The notes below the pieces were generated by a model. The model ran no database searches and was not told where the DNA came from. It saw only the letters and a list, made by a program, of their open reading frames with translations. Position numbers and translations under genes: made by a program. From Coprinopsis marcescibilis (taxonomy: Eukaryota > Basidiomycota > Agaricomycetes > Agaricales > Psathyrellaceae), in assembly GCA_004369085.1 (NCBI GenBank), contig ML210218.1:1-64000 (forward strand): DNA of 64,000 bases, given 5' to 3'. The stretch's first letter is position 1. Every line of letters begins with the position of its first letter. Positions 46,501 through 59,726 of this stretch are shown here, one piece after another.

Positions 46501-49500
46501 TGTCCATGTTAACTAGTAGTTTCAGGGCTCATAAGAGCCTTATAGTTCAGGTAAGGTACCAGTACATACAAGAAATCGCTCCGAGTTAGCTTATGTGGTG
46601 CCCAAGTAGATTAGACGCCTTGAAGTTACCGGCAACTAGACTTGGAGCCGACATGACGGTTGAGCCCACTTGCCCCTAACTTAAATCGTGCAGTCCACGC
46701 GATCTCTCACTCTCCTGATTCTTGAAGTTCCAACTCCTGGGTCGTGTCCAGAGGAACGCAAGACGTCCATTAGCTGGCTGATGATGTCTGTGGCGTGAAC
46801 AATAAAAGTGGATTGTGGTGTGTGTGCACTGGGGCTCTATTGTATATATCCAAATCAGAAATAAGACCTCGAGAAACAGAACAGCGGAGTCGGAGGCCCA
46901 TTATCCAAACTCGGAGCACTATTGTCTTATCAATTTGCAAGAGTTGAATTGAAAGAAACGATGTATACTGTCCGTCGTCCCAGTGCGAAATCATGGATCA
47001 GCTGTTTGTATCATGCATTCCTAGTCAACACCGTTTAATCACAGTAACATCAGTTATGTCACGCAGCGCCTTGAAACGGATAACCTCCTGGAGGGACGGA
47101 GAGACTCCAGAGACAGGGGGGAGAAGTGATCCCGAATTGGAATGTGCTGAGGCGCATCAAAACAAGCGCTGACCAACCCGGTTCGGTTCTGGTTTCGACT
47201 CAGCCACAGCACAGCACAGCCGCGAGTCGAATCAAATCATGAACACAACTTGAACTTGAGGCTCGCTTGCTGTTTGCTCGACTCATTTCAGGAAACCCTC
47301 ACCCAAGAAGGAACTAGTGGGCGCTTGATTGTATTCTCAAGTTGAGCCCAATTGTTTCGCGTTCGTCTTGATATCACTGGAGGGCATGAAAACTGAGGCG
47401 TTCGGGCATGTACTATCCTCGTGTTTGAGGCCAGTTGGTCACTATCTATCATTCGGAAGTTGTCACAGTATGAAGTTTGAACTAGGACACCTGGTGTGAG
47501 GTGTAACAGTAACTTGCCGGTGCACAGGAGCAAATCTTCGTCATCTTTAGATACGATGGGTTGGTCGTAGCGAGGAACACCGCGCGTAAGAGGCAAGTCA
47601 TTTGCTATCTACGAGTCATAATAGTCCAAACTTTGTTGTGTCCTGTGACTACAAACTGTTTGGCATAGCTACTGGAAGCAGGATTTCTGTTCACGGGAGC
47701 GCAGCACATCGAACCGGGCATCTCACTGCGCGTAAGCCTCAAGGTTTCAAGGCTTGGGAACTATGCGAGCCGCGTATCAGAGTATTCCTACGCAGTAGAC
47801 GCAGTAAAGCTTGCCGAATCTATGCTCAGTGGAGTTGCTACTAGAGCTGACTGCGTGTCTGAAGCTTAGTTTACAGCATGTCAGCACAGCTTACCCTTCC
47901 CTCACGAAGCTGTTAATCTTCAGTGCGATTATTCAGGAGAAGCCGAACCGTTATCACATCACAACACTGGGGATCAGATAATCGCTAATTGATGATAAAT
48001 CAATAGGTCAGAAGTCTCAGAGCATTGCAATTGTCCGCGTTGTGATTCGAACGGCGGCCGTCGAGTACTATCGACCTGCAGGTTATGTGTGGATGGTGAT
48101 GTATTTGGAATCAGGGAGAGTCTCCTTGATATCATCACACCTTCGTTCTCATCTGTCCGTCAGATCGCCATCAGGATACTCAGTGCTCGACGGTATTGTT
48201 CTTGAGGCCAAGGATCATCAAGAAGTGGTGGATAAAATGTGACTAGCATCTCAAGAAGAACAAAACCTTGTTCGATGGATGCATTTTCATGTGTACCTCA
48301 ATACCTTCTTAGGACAGAACCTGCTCTGCAAATCTTTCTGTCTGGCCATTTGAAACGACCAGGAACGCACCTCTTCGGCTTCTAAGATAATCATCCATGA
48401 TTCATCAGGGGGCTCGGAAGTCCGTGAGCAAAGGACCTTGGTCGGGTATTATACGGAATCGACATTTCTTGGGGTGGTGTAAGCGGAAAATCGTCATAGC
48501 CTTCCGGTCAATGGTGCAGTACACGGTAATAGGGGCTCTATTTCTGGAAAACGTAAGATCAGACGAGGGTCCCACATTGCTCCCAGCTGTAATGGGGTGT
48601 AGTGAATATCAGAATTCCAGCTCGAGAATTCAAAGCAATAGTGATAGAAGCACCAACAATATGGTTCGAGGTATTTTCTTCGAACATATGATCACTCGCT
48701 CAAAGGTGGTTTAGCGCTATGAGTCGACTCGGAGCTCGCTGATGCGATGTAATGGGCTTTAAGATATTGGCAGAACTCCAAAGGTGGGAAGGTGCTACTT
48801 CCGCGTTGAACGGCGAGTTTACTTGGTGTGTGTGAAGAAATCACAGCTCCCCATTGACTATACGTTCGAACTTGACTCCCTTCTCAGGTTCGCATTGCTC
48901 CCGCCAGTTGTTTTCTCTGACTCGACTTGGACTTCCGACTGCGTCGCGCATTTGAACCACCGAACTGAGCCCGGCGCCAACGATTTGGAACGATCGAGCC
49001 AGCTATACTTAAGCGCCCTCTTCACTCAGTGGCGATGTATTCGCGTGGAATCCGTGTGACCAAGTTTGTTCCAGGTAGAAGGCCAGCTCCGACGACACTC
49101 AGGGGCAATCGAGGGTTACATCTTTTACAGCACAATGCGGAGACATGCTTGAGAAGGCTTGTTCTCAAGGAAGTTTCCTGTGTGTGTGGATGTACAGCTA
49201 CTAGAAGCGAACAGACACCTTTATATGGGTGCCATGTATAGTGTTTTACGTGCACGCATAGATACTTCCTCGCAGTAGTCATCTGAGTGAGCAGTATATA
49301 CGCTGCAACGGAGGGTTTATGTTTAGATGCTCATTTCGCGTCTGTCTTGTGTTTCAGGGATTCGCTGCCGATGTCAAAGCTGGCCCATTACAACTTCCAC
49401 CGGTCATTAAGGCTTCCCCGTCATCTCTGAGCAATACAGTCATTCATAGCATCTCTCGCTTCAAGGCTCCAAACTGACGTCAAGTAGCCATTCGGAATGT

Positions 49501-52500
49501 TGTTAGACGCCTCGAGGCCCGCTAGTTGGATGGGAGATGAATTACGGAGACCTCGAGTGTGGCGCGTGTCATTGGGCATACTGTTTACTATTCCGAGGCC
49601 AATCTCGCTGGAGAGCTCGGTATGTGTGCTACATATCGCGCCTACACGTTCGAAATCTATTTGATGTGCACGCGCCATGCTCCAGCTTGCCTCGAGGCAA
49701 AAACCAGTGTGGCGCTTAACCAAACACCCTTGCCAATCACAAAGAACTCTGATCTTGCAATAGGTCTTCCAAATCCTGTGTCGGTGCAGGTTTCAGATGT
49801 CGGTTGGTGGTCCACTCTGCAGCCCGGACCTCTGAACACGAGTTCATACTTACCACATGCTGAAATCGTACGCCACATGCGTGGCGCGGTATAGACTTCT
49901 GCCATAACTGTACTCTGTTCCTCTTCTATCAGCGCAGTTCACAGCGAAATACTGTGTTGCGCCACACCTTATCCGTTCGCGTACAATCGGTCCCAGAAAC
50001 TTCATAGGGCGCTTACTCATCTATAACGTCAAGTCACGCTTCTGGATCCGACACTCGGTACGTGACTACATTCCTGGACAAATTCTCTTGGGCGAACGAT
50101 ACAAGTCTATCTGGGCAGCTCGGTTCTCAAGCTGACCTGGCTCGGATGCCTTTCAGGATTATGCCTTTGAACGCATAACACGAGGATCAGAAGCTAGTTC
50201 CTTTGACAAACTCATCGTCATAGATAAGTCGAATTCTTTGACCACAATGGCTTCATCGCGACAATGGGCAAAACCCTGGGTCCTGATCACACTACTCTCA
50301 GCCCCTGAAAAGCCGTTTTTCTTATTCTCTCAAAAAAACACGAGTCATCTTCGAGTCACCATGAAATATCCATCGATTACAGGTAAATTACCCCTCATGT
50401 TCCCACTTCTGACCCACTTCCGAGTCAAACAGGCATTGAAGGTTCCGGAGTCAAAGGGAACCAGAGGCAAAAAGATTCTGAAGGATGATATATACTCATC
50501 CCGAGTTAGATTCACCCCTGTCCTTTTTGGGAGACGGAGTGATAGCATATCACAATCGGTCGGGGGTTTTCAATAAGTGTATACGACGACGAAGGTCCGA
50601 TGGACCTGTATTCCGGGCAACGTGCCCTTTTCAATGCCTTTCATCGCTCAAAGGGCTACAAAGAGATATCTGGAGCCCAATTGCTGGTAAATTGGCTTTT
50701 GATTCTCGGGTTTGGTCGATAAGAGGTTCTTTCAAGTGATGTGGGTGGGATATCGATTGTGAGGAATGGAAGGTGTCTGATTTGAGCAGTGCGCGGGACC
50801 CAGCTGATCATCGGCGGACTGCGGCGAACTTGAAGCAAAGAGATACTTTGATAGGCTCCCCGTCGTACTCCAGAAACCGATAGAGCGGCCTGCGTAGTAC
50901 ACCTTGTGATATGCATGGACTTGGTTTGCTTGTATGACTTCACCAGGTGGGAAGATTTGCTTTGAGCCGACGGAGGCCAAGACGAATCTCTGCAACAAAT
51001 GCCGCAGTGACATAGCGCCTCATTTATTTTGTCTTGTCATTTTCATGAAAAAATAGACAGCAGACAAAAGTCAATGGTCGACATAGCGATGTGATACACG
51101 AGATCACAGAATATACACGATCCCCTGCTACTCGCCACACGAGCTAGCGATCTCGAGACATACCATCAGACCTGAAGCACGATCCTGACCTTTTCAGCGC
51201 ATTTCGAGCTCCTCCGCCGACGGATGCAAAATGGGACTGAAAGTTCGAATCAGAGGTCCAGCTTGTATGTAAAGAAGCAGGTGCGCACATACATACCTTC
51301 GTAGTGACAGTCGGTATAGAATGAACCCTACTCTAGAACATCACTGTAGCTGTTATCAACTTTTCTTTCGAAGGTTCTAGGGACCCACGGCTGACTGAAG
51401 GGTCGCATCAATTTCGAGTCCATCATTCATGCATCTTTCGGTTCGGTTTGTCTTCAGCGAACTGAAGCCCGGAAAATGGAAGGGAGGGCGGGTGACGTCG
51501 TGTCGAGTAGAAAATTCACGGTATTTTCTGACTCTGGACATTTTAAATCGGCTATCGAAAAGAAAATGAAGTCGTGAGTATGTCATGGAGAACAGTTAGG
51601 TGAGAAACACTGCTCATAAGAAGATCTTGTTCGCTTAACTCCCAGGGGGCGCGCAATCGCTTGATACATAGCGACTCATCTAGAATCAACATTCAACAGC
51701 AAGGAGAAAATGAATTGGCTAAATTGCACTGTATTTGGAAAAATAAGCCTGTATACATCGGCGGTCTTACCTCCCATCACATTGATGAATAGTGATCAGC
51801 GGCGGCGGAATGAAACATCTGGGGTAAGTACTAGAACAAACTTGGCGTCGTCTCCTCTCATCAGCAGTTGGGCCTCGACATTGGTTTGATTGAGGCCCAT
51901 GGGACGATAGACGTTCGAGAATTCCGACGATCTACGCCTGCGAAACAACTCGTGAAATCATGCTCCACAGCTACCTGACGGCACCTTATGTGCTGCGGTA
52001 TCTGATGTTTGCAAGCTCGATAGGATAGTACGAGCTGGGTAGGTAAACATTGATTCCCGAGTTTTGAATTCCAACGGAATTCATCCACCGACTCTTAACA
52101 TGACTGTATCAGTCGACTTTATTACGCCTGGAAGAGGTTGCTCACATGCCTCCTGTGTGATGTTACGAAAATGCACTGCTCGAAGAATCATAAGTATTCC
52201 TGAGAACAGCGCAGTGGAAACGGTGGATATTGTATTGTAATGTTGGAGATGACCGACCACAGCTGGGATGAGAAAAAGTCCTTACGAGAAAATCCTCAAG
52301 GATCATGGGAACAACTCAGAGGTATGAGCAAAAGGTTTCATTCCGCCTCACATACGGATCTAGTCTTGCCTCTGCATAATTTCATGTTGCTGCGGGTACG
52401 CTCGCTGGATCCAGGAATGAAACGAATGGATTGGAACGAATAGCCACAATGGAAGGGGGGGCCAAGTTCAGAACTGATTCTAACAGACACCTACAAGATC

Positions 52501-54961
52501 AAATACTGACCGTGCTTCGATGATATAGACGCACCCGCACACACGCCCAGAGACCAAAGAGACGGAACACGATCCTTGAAGGTTGGGTTGGAATATGTCG
52601 GTTCGAACCGTGGCTGATCACTCTGGGTCCGTGCGTGGGACTCAATGACATACATAATGTGTGCCCGCCCTGTTGGCGACGCGGTTGTTCGCGAACTCTT
52701 TTGGCTTCCAACGATAATCGACTGTCGTAGACCTCTCCTTCGCACCCAGAGCGATTTTTTCATTATTAGTACAGTAAGCTTGTGCACTATTGTCCTCATG
52801 CTAATATGAACGTTTGAACAATCGACGTAGTATGCGATCTTACGCGTAAACAGTCGGGCGTGGCCTGCATAACCATTTCTATATCTTTTATTGCGCCTCA
52901 AAAGACGTAAATCCAAGATCGTGGGTGAGAATAGGACATGATGGCTCAAAGGGTCTGACAAACACCTCTCTCTCTTGGTGGCAATGTGAAGCAGCGAAAT
53001 CAATGTCACCTTGTCCAAGTGATTGGCCGTCGCTTACACGCGTCATGAAGTAACGGTTTGGACGGACTTGTTGGTTTCATCTTTCTGTTGGAATCACAGG
53101 ATACCGCTTCCTCTGCTTGAAGTAGGTGGTAATATCAAGCTCCCCAAATCCCACCGCAAAATAGATCGCAAACAGCTTCCAGCGGTCTATACAAGGGATC
53201 CACTGGAACTCTATCGCTCCGCATGGCTTGTCTGATGACCCTGAATCCGGTACCTTTCTCACCAGTCGAAGGACACCCGCCATTCTTTGCGCCAATACAC
53301 ATCTCCGACACCTCAGGAGGGAAACTATGAAGTTCGGAAGAAGACAATTCCGGGTATGATCGAGTGATAATCTTTCCTTTTCTGAACGAACTTCTTAACT
53401 ATTCCTATCTATGTAGAAAGAGACATGCTAGTGCCGGACATACGCACGGATGCGCCCTCTGTCCGGGGTGATCATTCCCCACAGTTATTTATGCTAGCGA
53501 CCTGCCTGACCAGGCGAACCATGAAGGCTGGACCTTGGTTCGCGCCGATTGCGCTTGATCTTGCCAGCTTCACTTTTGGATATGCTTGGATAAGAATCTC
53601 AATGAAAGAACCGTAAGTATTTTGATCCCTAAGCTGTTCCTATGTTAATTGAGCCATTTCCAGGCACTTAATTGCGGTTGTCAGGCCGCTGCTTAACATC
53701 TGTCCCAAAAGGATCGGTATCTCCCCTTCTAGTGTCAGAAAAGAGACTTCTAGCAGCAGCAAATTGCTCGTTTGAAGGTCTTCTCAAACCCGTGTCGACA
53801 TTACTGGAATAATCTCGGCGGTGTGCTTTCTTTACAAAGGGCTAGAGACTATTCTTCCATGAGACCTCTCTTCCGATCGGCATTAGCAAACCCAACATCG
53901 GCGTGTCGAAAAGTCCATTCGGTGCAACTATACTTATTTAACTGGCGCTTGCTGTTTTCGCTTCTTCCCGCTGCCGTTGGACCTGCTTTGTGTTCCAACT
54001 TCGCTTTTCCATCTCAACCATCTCTCACTGGCTGGATCTCTCACTCGTTCCTCCTTTCTGGGCCGATCTCTGCTCGACATCTCTGATGCTCCTTTACCCC
54101 CTCTCCTCGCTTTCTCATACGGCAGTTTCCTCTTCCTACACCCGATCGCATTTTCGCTTCGCTACCCTTTGGCTTCTTAGGTCTTCGTCAAGGGACGAGC
54201 TAGCAAGATTATCATAAGTATCCATATCTAGGTAACCCATTAACGATCAGGGGTATGTTTCATGATTATGAAGCTACCACACCTGTGAACCCGACCGTCC
54301 GACAAGGTAGGGCCCCATTCATTTCTGACGTAGGTATTTCTGAATCACTTGATTGATAGTTATTCGTTGTAGATTTCTCCTATAAGATGTATATGCCGAA
54401 AGTGGTAGGCCTTTGAAATAGGTTCTGTTCATGCTAACCTTGCACTGCACAGTCGTCGATACGCCACTGTGGACGCTATGCAAGAACAGGTGATCTCAGA
54501 CTTCAGGGGCCAGTGCATTGTGCAATGCACTTTCAGTTTCAACAATTATCAATGTTTGCTCTCTTGATCTCCAGGTTAACCGAGAAAGATAGGCGCTTGC
54601 GAGTGCGAGGCTGGGTTTGATCTGTGAACCCTGGATAGCTTTTGTTTCACCGCCTATTGTGGACAGCTGGGGCACCACTCGAGAGAAGTTGTAACGATGG
54701 TCTGGCGGGCACGGTTGAAGCGGCATGCTATTCCTGACAATAGGCCTTACCATGAATGGCGAAAGCAGTTCCATGGAGTTGGCGTAGCTGCGGTCTTGAA
54801 GGTATCCATGCTGTTACATTGCGCACCGTAATTATACATTGATTCTACAATAAAAATACATGTTTCCCCATAAACCAATGTTCCATATGCTCAAGTTGTT
54901 GATAAATGCGAAATAGATAGACAACATGGAGGGCGGGGTATCATAAATAGTGAAATCAAGT
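40588..54961. other. Gene-poor region, right part
   Basis: About 14 kb. The first 1-2 kb upstream of the cyclin is pyrimidine-rich and probably regulatory. Beyond that I find no gene with both a recognisable product and workable splice sites. The best candidate is a pair of frames at 53417-53612 and 53664 onward joined by a perfect 51-nt intron (GTAAGT...CAG). A pyrimidine-rich stretch at about 53950-54180 stands out. Frames of 100-175 codons at 44179-44691 and 52491-53018 (minus) lack any supporting feature. Confidence 0.45.
53417..53711 (+). pseudogene. Possible exons of a membrane-protein gene or relic
   Basis: An open frame after a TGTAG acceptor reads through a hydrophobic segment (FAPIALDLASFTFGYAWIR) to a GTAAGT donor at 53613. 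A 51-nt intron with a CCAG acceptor at 53661-53663 restores the frame into HLIAVVRPLLNICPKRI. The pattern vaguely recalls the later transmembrane segments of other 7TM families of agaricomycetes, but flanking exons cannot be found. It could be a gene remnant or coincidence. Confidence 0.25.
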
Positions 54962-57900
54962 CTAGCTATTGGAACGAGCCATCCTTCTGACCCGTCGGGT
55001 CGAACCTCTAGGACTCACAGGACTTCTAGGACTCACAGGTGGGCTGATAGGAGGTGGTTCGGTGAGGTCGATGCCTGGCAGTTCGGACAAGAACTCGACG
55101 ACCATGTTCTGCCCAGCGGACATTGCGACATGATAAGGGGTGTAGCCTCGGATATCCCTGGCATTGATGTCAACTCCCGCGGCCCCAGCGAGCAAAGCAA
55201 CACATTCAAGGTCACCACGGCTGGCAGCCATATGGAGAGCCGTCTCCTGCCTCTTCGGCTCTGGCTTGTTGACTAGGATATCCGATCGAGCCAGAAGACC
55301 TCGAACGATATTGGTATGCCCTCGATATGATGCCAGTGTCAGAGGTGTATTGCCGTGATCGTTGTCGATGTTGACATCGAGGTCTGTGCGAGCGAGGAGC
55401 ATAGCAAGTATCGTTTCGTGCTTGCCATTCGCCACATGGTGGAGTGCTGTCGAGCCCCGTTCGTCTTGCTTGTTGACTTGTATTTCGGGCTGTGCGAGCA
55501 GGACCTCTACGATTCCTGGGTATCCTTTGATACATGCCCGAATGAGAGCTGTGTCGCCTCGGTCCCGTTGGTTAACGTCTACACCCTCCTGGGACAGCAG
55601 TAACTCGACGGTCTCCTTCTGTCCGCAGCGTACAGCCTCGCAAAGCGGTGTTCGTCCATCCCCAGCCGCCTTCCTGAGCACCCTCACAACTTCTGGGTTG
55701 GTAAAATGCAGCTCCACGATTTCACGATTGCCGACTTGGCATGCGCGCAGGAACGACGTAAGCCCACGTGCGTCCTGCTTGTTGATGTCGATGTTGGTCG
55801 AGGCAAGGAGAACCTTGACAACCTCTGCTTGTTCCTTGGATGCTAGCATGAGCGCAGTCTGGCCCCGCTTGTCCTCTACGTTGACGTCGACGTCTTCTTG
55901 CTTTAGCAACTCATTGACAAAGTCGACGTGACCGTATAGTGCGGACAGGTGAAGGGGTGAACGTGCTGTGAGGAGAGTTTTGGCGTGGCGGTGTTCGAGG
56001 ATGCAGGGGAGGAAGGCCGAGAGGCCGAAGGAGGCTAGGACATGCGGCATGTGGAAAAGGTCGAAAGAGTTGTAGACCTCGTCCTGATCCTCGAATATCC
56101 ATGGGTAATGTTGATCGCAGACAGTCAGGAACCCTTCAATCTTCTCCGACAATTCTTCGTCTTCTTCGAGGCCTGCTTGGGCATGTTGACCCCAGAAGTA
56201 GTAGGCATAGTCTAGGAAAGGTTGATGTTTGATGAAGTTGACGAGTTCTTGACGTTTGGAAATGTGGCCGGTTGCTGGCTCGATGTTGTTGGGAAAGTCA
56301 AAGTTGGAGAGGTAGGCGAGCGAGGTTCTGGTGATTAGAGCATGGGGGTTAGGGTTGAGCTCTTCACCCATGGCCCTGAAAAAGTCATGGGCCGTGTAAT
56401 CTAGCAAAGAAGAGTGCTAAATCGCAATGTATAAATGGTGTACAGTAAGAATTACTCACGGACGAGTCGAACGTGGGAGCTCTGCTCCTCGACAGTGATC
56501 AGTCCACAACAGACCGAGAGTAACAGGTCCGGATCCAGGATATCGTCCTCGTCAAAGGCTTCGTCCTCTTGAGAGACAGCGAGAGCGTTCACCAGCTCGG
56601 TGATAGTCAACGTCCTCTTCGCATAGGTCAACCAGCTAATGGCCAACTTTGCTTGCTCGGCTTCTTCCTCAGATTGGGACAGAATACGTTGCCACGTCGA
56701 GCGATAGCTATCTTCGACACCCGATGGGAGCAATTCCAGCGACTTTCGAAGATTCTTCAAGGTGGTCGTTCTCTGCAGTGATTCGATGTGCAGTGCGGCC
56801 ACCAAGAACCTAGCACAACGCAAACGTACGTTAGAACATCGTACTACAAGACATACAGACATTTACTCACATCCCCTGGGATTTCTCTTGGATCTTGTCG
56901 CATACCTCCTTGATCAAGGCAGCATTCTTCTTCAGTATACTGCGCAGGCGGGGAGTCTGCTCAATCTTCACCATGATAAACGTTTCGATGTCCTGAGCAG
57001 TCCCATTTTCCATGGACACGTGTTCGGCATGTGGGAGGAGATAGGCGATGCAGTTGACGGGTCGGGAGGTGAGCAACACGCTGGTGTTGGGCGGAAGAGA
57101 GCCAACGGATTGGAGGATGTCGTATTTGGTGTCGTCGGCGACCTCGTCCAAGGCATCGATAGAGGTAAAGACTTTACGGAAGGAGACCAGAAGCTTCTTG
57201 AGGAGAATGAGTAAATCGTTCTTGCTTGGCCGAGTTCCTTTGCGTTGGTGATCCAAGCAAAAGGTCTTGATGGGAGCATGGAGGAAGCTGTAGCTCTCCA
57301 AGAGTTGCCGAACGAAGGACAAAAGGATGTCGACAACTGAGCAATGGTCGCTGTAGCGACAATAGGCAAATAGGACTGCGATATCTGGGTTTGATGAGCG
57401 ATATTCTTCGAGATGGTGGATTGCGATGGATCTGTAGGTTGTCAGTCAATTACGAAGCTCACACCGCTCATGAAGATGAAAACTCACGAGAGGACGGTCT
57501 TCCCGGCACCAGCTAGGGAGGAAGGTTCAGTTTGACTATGCTAACAGCATTTTACAAGCCACTCACGAATTCCAGTCACCCATAACGTCTTTTGCCCAGC
57601 GCTGAATTGCCATCGCTCGAATTCGGCGCACTGAATGAACCAGACGCCTGTTCCAGGTGCTATTTTGACAAAGGTGTCGTTCTGGATGGTTCGGAAGTTG
57701 ATCTTAGTCAACCATAGGGTCAGTTTCTGGAGCTCTGAGAAGAAAGCGAGGAGTAAATGTCTTTGAGTTGGTTGATCTAAACCACTTGGGCTTCAACTCA
57801 CCCTCGATTTCGCTCTGGTTGGAGACGATATAGGTGTTATTGAGGTTGATGTTGCCCGATGCCGAGTAAAAGTTGCTACCGTTCACTGAGAAGTTGCTGG

Positions 57901-57994
57901 CATTCGTGAACATGCCAGCAGGGTTCCCTGAGGCGAACAGTGTTTAGATGTGACGATTCTGTCCAACTCGAATTGACATACCTTCCTGTGCCAT
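54962..57994 (-). CDS. NACHT-ankyrin repeat protein (NLR-like, 7 exons)
   Basis: Model: complement(join(54962..56400,56460..56809,56871..57431,57488..57512,57567..57734,57802..57927,57982..57994)), 893 aa, all junctions in frame. Residues 10-40 carry an Asn/Ser/Gly motif (FTNASNFSVNGSNFYSASGN). TGVWFIQCAEFERW (76-89) leads into the NACHT domain: Walker A GIPGAGKT (101-108), Walker B KVFTSIDALDEV (197-208), a sensor-like SVLLTSRPV. The GMFLVAALHIESL segment and VRLVHYTAHDFF (about 411-422) mark the winged-helix end of such proteins. About eight ankyrin repeats fill residues 560-870, then a Pro/Ser-rich basic tail. Two micro-exons are present: 13 nt (the start) and 25 nt (encoding the P-loop). 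By family it is a cytosolic nucleotide-switch receptor; ligand and output are unknown. Confidence 0.93.
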
Positions 57995-59523
57995 CGCAGT
58001 TGAGGATGTAGCTGCAACGGGGCTCACCCACTCATCTTCCTTTATGTTGGTTACCAGTCAACATCAATTGGCGCCCAAACATTGTCGGCAACAAAAGCCC
58101 TGAATCACTGCACAAACACTCTCCGCAGGTCTCCACAAAAGGAAGCTGACATCGCCCTCGGGATGCCACGCCACAAACTGCGGAGAACTATTCTTCGATT
58201 CACTGCCCCAGGTTCAGAAGACGGGGTGGACCTGTACTCAGCAGATATTTGACATCACAGACGATGAAAGAGTGAGAGAGCGGAAGCAAAACGTCAAACG
58301 CGTCGCCCTCGCCTCCGATAATGACACTAGAATGCCAAGAGATATGTCGGTGGGTCCGTGCGCTGGCTTGGCACAGACAAATCAAACTCGCATACTATTA
58401 CATGTCCGACGGTTGACTGCCCATAGCCATGCGACCGAGGACAACAGCTTTGGACGAAATGGAGTCTTGAACTACAAACTTACAGGGAGAATAGGAGGGT
58501 CTGCTCGGACTTGGAGCCAAGACAAGATACCCAAGGCACTTCCGGTCCATGAAGGCACTGCCATTGCCGGCACCACTTTTAATGCATACACATTGCAGCA
58601 CAGCACAAACAAGAATTTTGCACTGCTGTCCTTGCCGACATGACCTCTGTACTCGCCGTTTCTTCACAAGTTCGGCCACTTTGCGAAGATGAGGTTTACA
58701 GTAAACAACGGACAGGTATTCGCTGATTTGATTTGGATGTCATTGATTGATGAGGAGGTGCAGCCCCAAATTAAAACATTTGCAATCTTTGTTCCGCTGT
58801 CGAAAGGTGATAAGCAATGAGATCAGGAGGTAGGTAGGGACACTCAGATCAACAGTGGCGGTTCAGAACTGAATCTGCGGAGCGGCAAAGTCGAGCTGAG
58901 AGCAGGAAATTGAGCAATCCCTCACGCTATCCTTAACCCGAAATCTATTGCTGGAGCGGTGAGCCATCCCGACCCATGTAGGAGGAAATATCATGGTAAA
59001 GGATGCAGCAGGGGAATTTAATAAAGCCTTTCAAAATCATGGTATACACGAACCAATGATATATCAGCCAAAACGAGCAGCAAAGTATGGCAAATCGCCT
59101 AGCTGGTACTTACTATCTGATACATTCCGTATGATGGAGATGCAACGACTTCTGAGTTCCCGCAGAATCTAAGCCTTCTGGACGCCCGGAAGGTTGCGTG
59201 GAATAATCGAGGCATGTCGGTCAGTTCTTTGACAGAACCCAAAGCTTTCGAGAAAGTGGCGTCGAGAAATCCTCTGATCCTAGAAAATCATGACGGGACC
59301 TTGACTACCTCCAGGGAAGTTAGTCCGGTGATTTAGAGTCTCAGAGAGCATGTAGACCTTACATAGTGATTAATAACCCAGCATAGTGCCTTTTTCAATG
59401 TCCATCCCTCTTTGTTCGATCATTCCAAAGCTTCTGCGCTGTCGCAGACATCGGTAGTCATCCATCCTACTCCTTTGTGTATTTTCTCGATCATTTGAAA
59501 GTTGTCCGCCAGCCAGCTGCCAC

Positions 59524-59726
59524 CTATGATGAATTCAGCGCTTTCGATGCATGTAACTGATTAGATGGAGATATATAATATATACAGACCGTACCTCTTT
59601 GAATGTGGGTTGTTTCGTATCACTTGCGCACCAGCACACTTGTTTGACGAGGTCGGCTAAGTTAGAGCCACTGTATCCTGGCAGCCTTTCCTCAAAGAGT
59701 GCAGGACCATCTTCAATCAAGTCCAT
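59524..59726 (-). pseudogene. Possible protein-kinase C-lobe relic
   Basis: The minus-strand frame ends DLVKQVCWCASDTKQPTFKE, which resembles the last helix of tyrosine-kinase-like domains (CW...D...RPTF.E). A short GT-AG interval (59557-59594, only 38 nt) could join it to ten more codons and a stop at 59524. Upstream, an in-frame stop lies three codons before the MDLIEDG methionine with no acceptor between, and no kinase N-lobe or catalytic loop is found. It is therefore at best a remnant. Confidence 0.3.

Noticed and set aside
52491..53018. 175-codon minus-strand frame
   Set aside because: Composition is irregular and no domain is recognisable; neighbouring sequence offers no exons to join.
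58272..58643. 123-codon plus-strand frame upstream of the NACHT-ankyrin gene
   Set aside because: It lies in the probable promoter region, has no recognisable features and shows no good start context.
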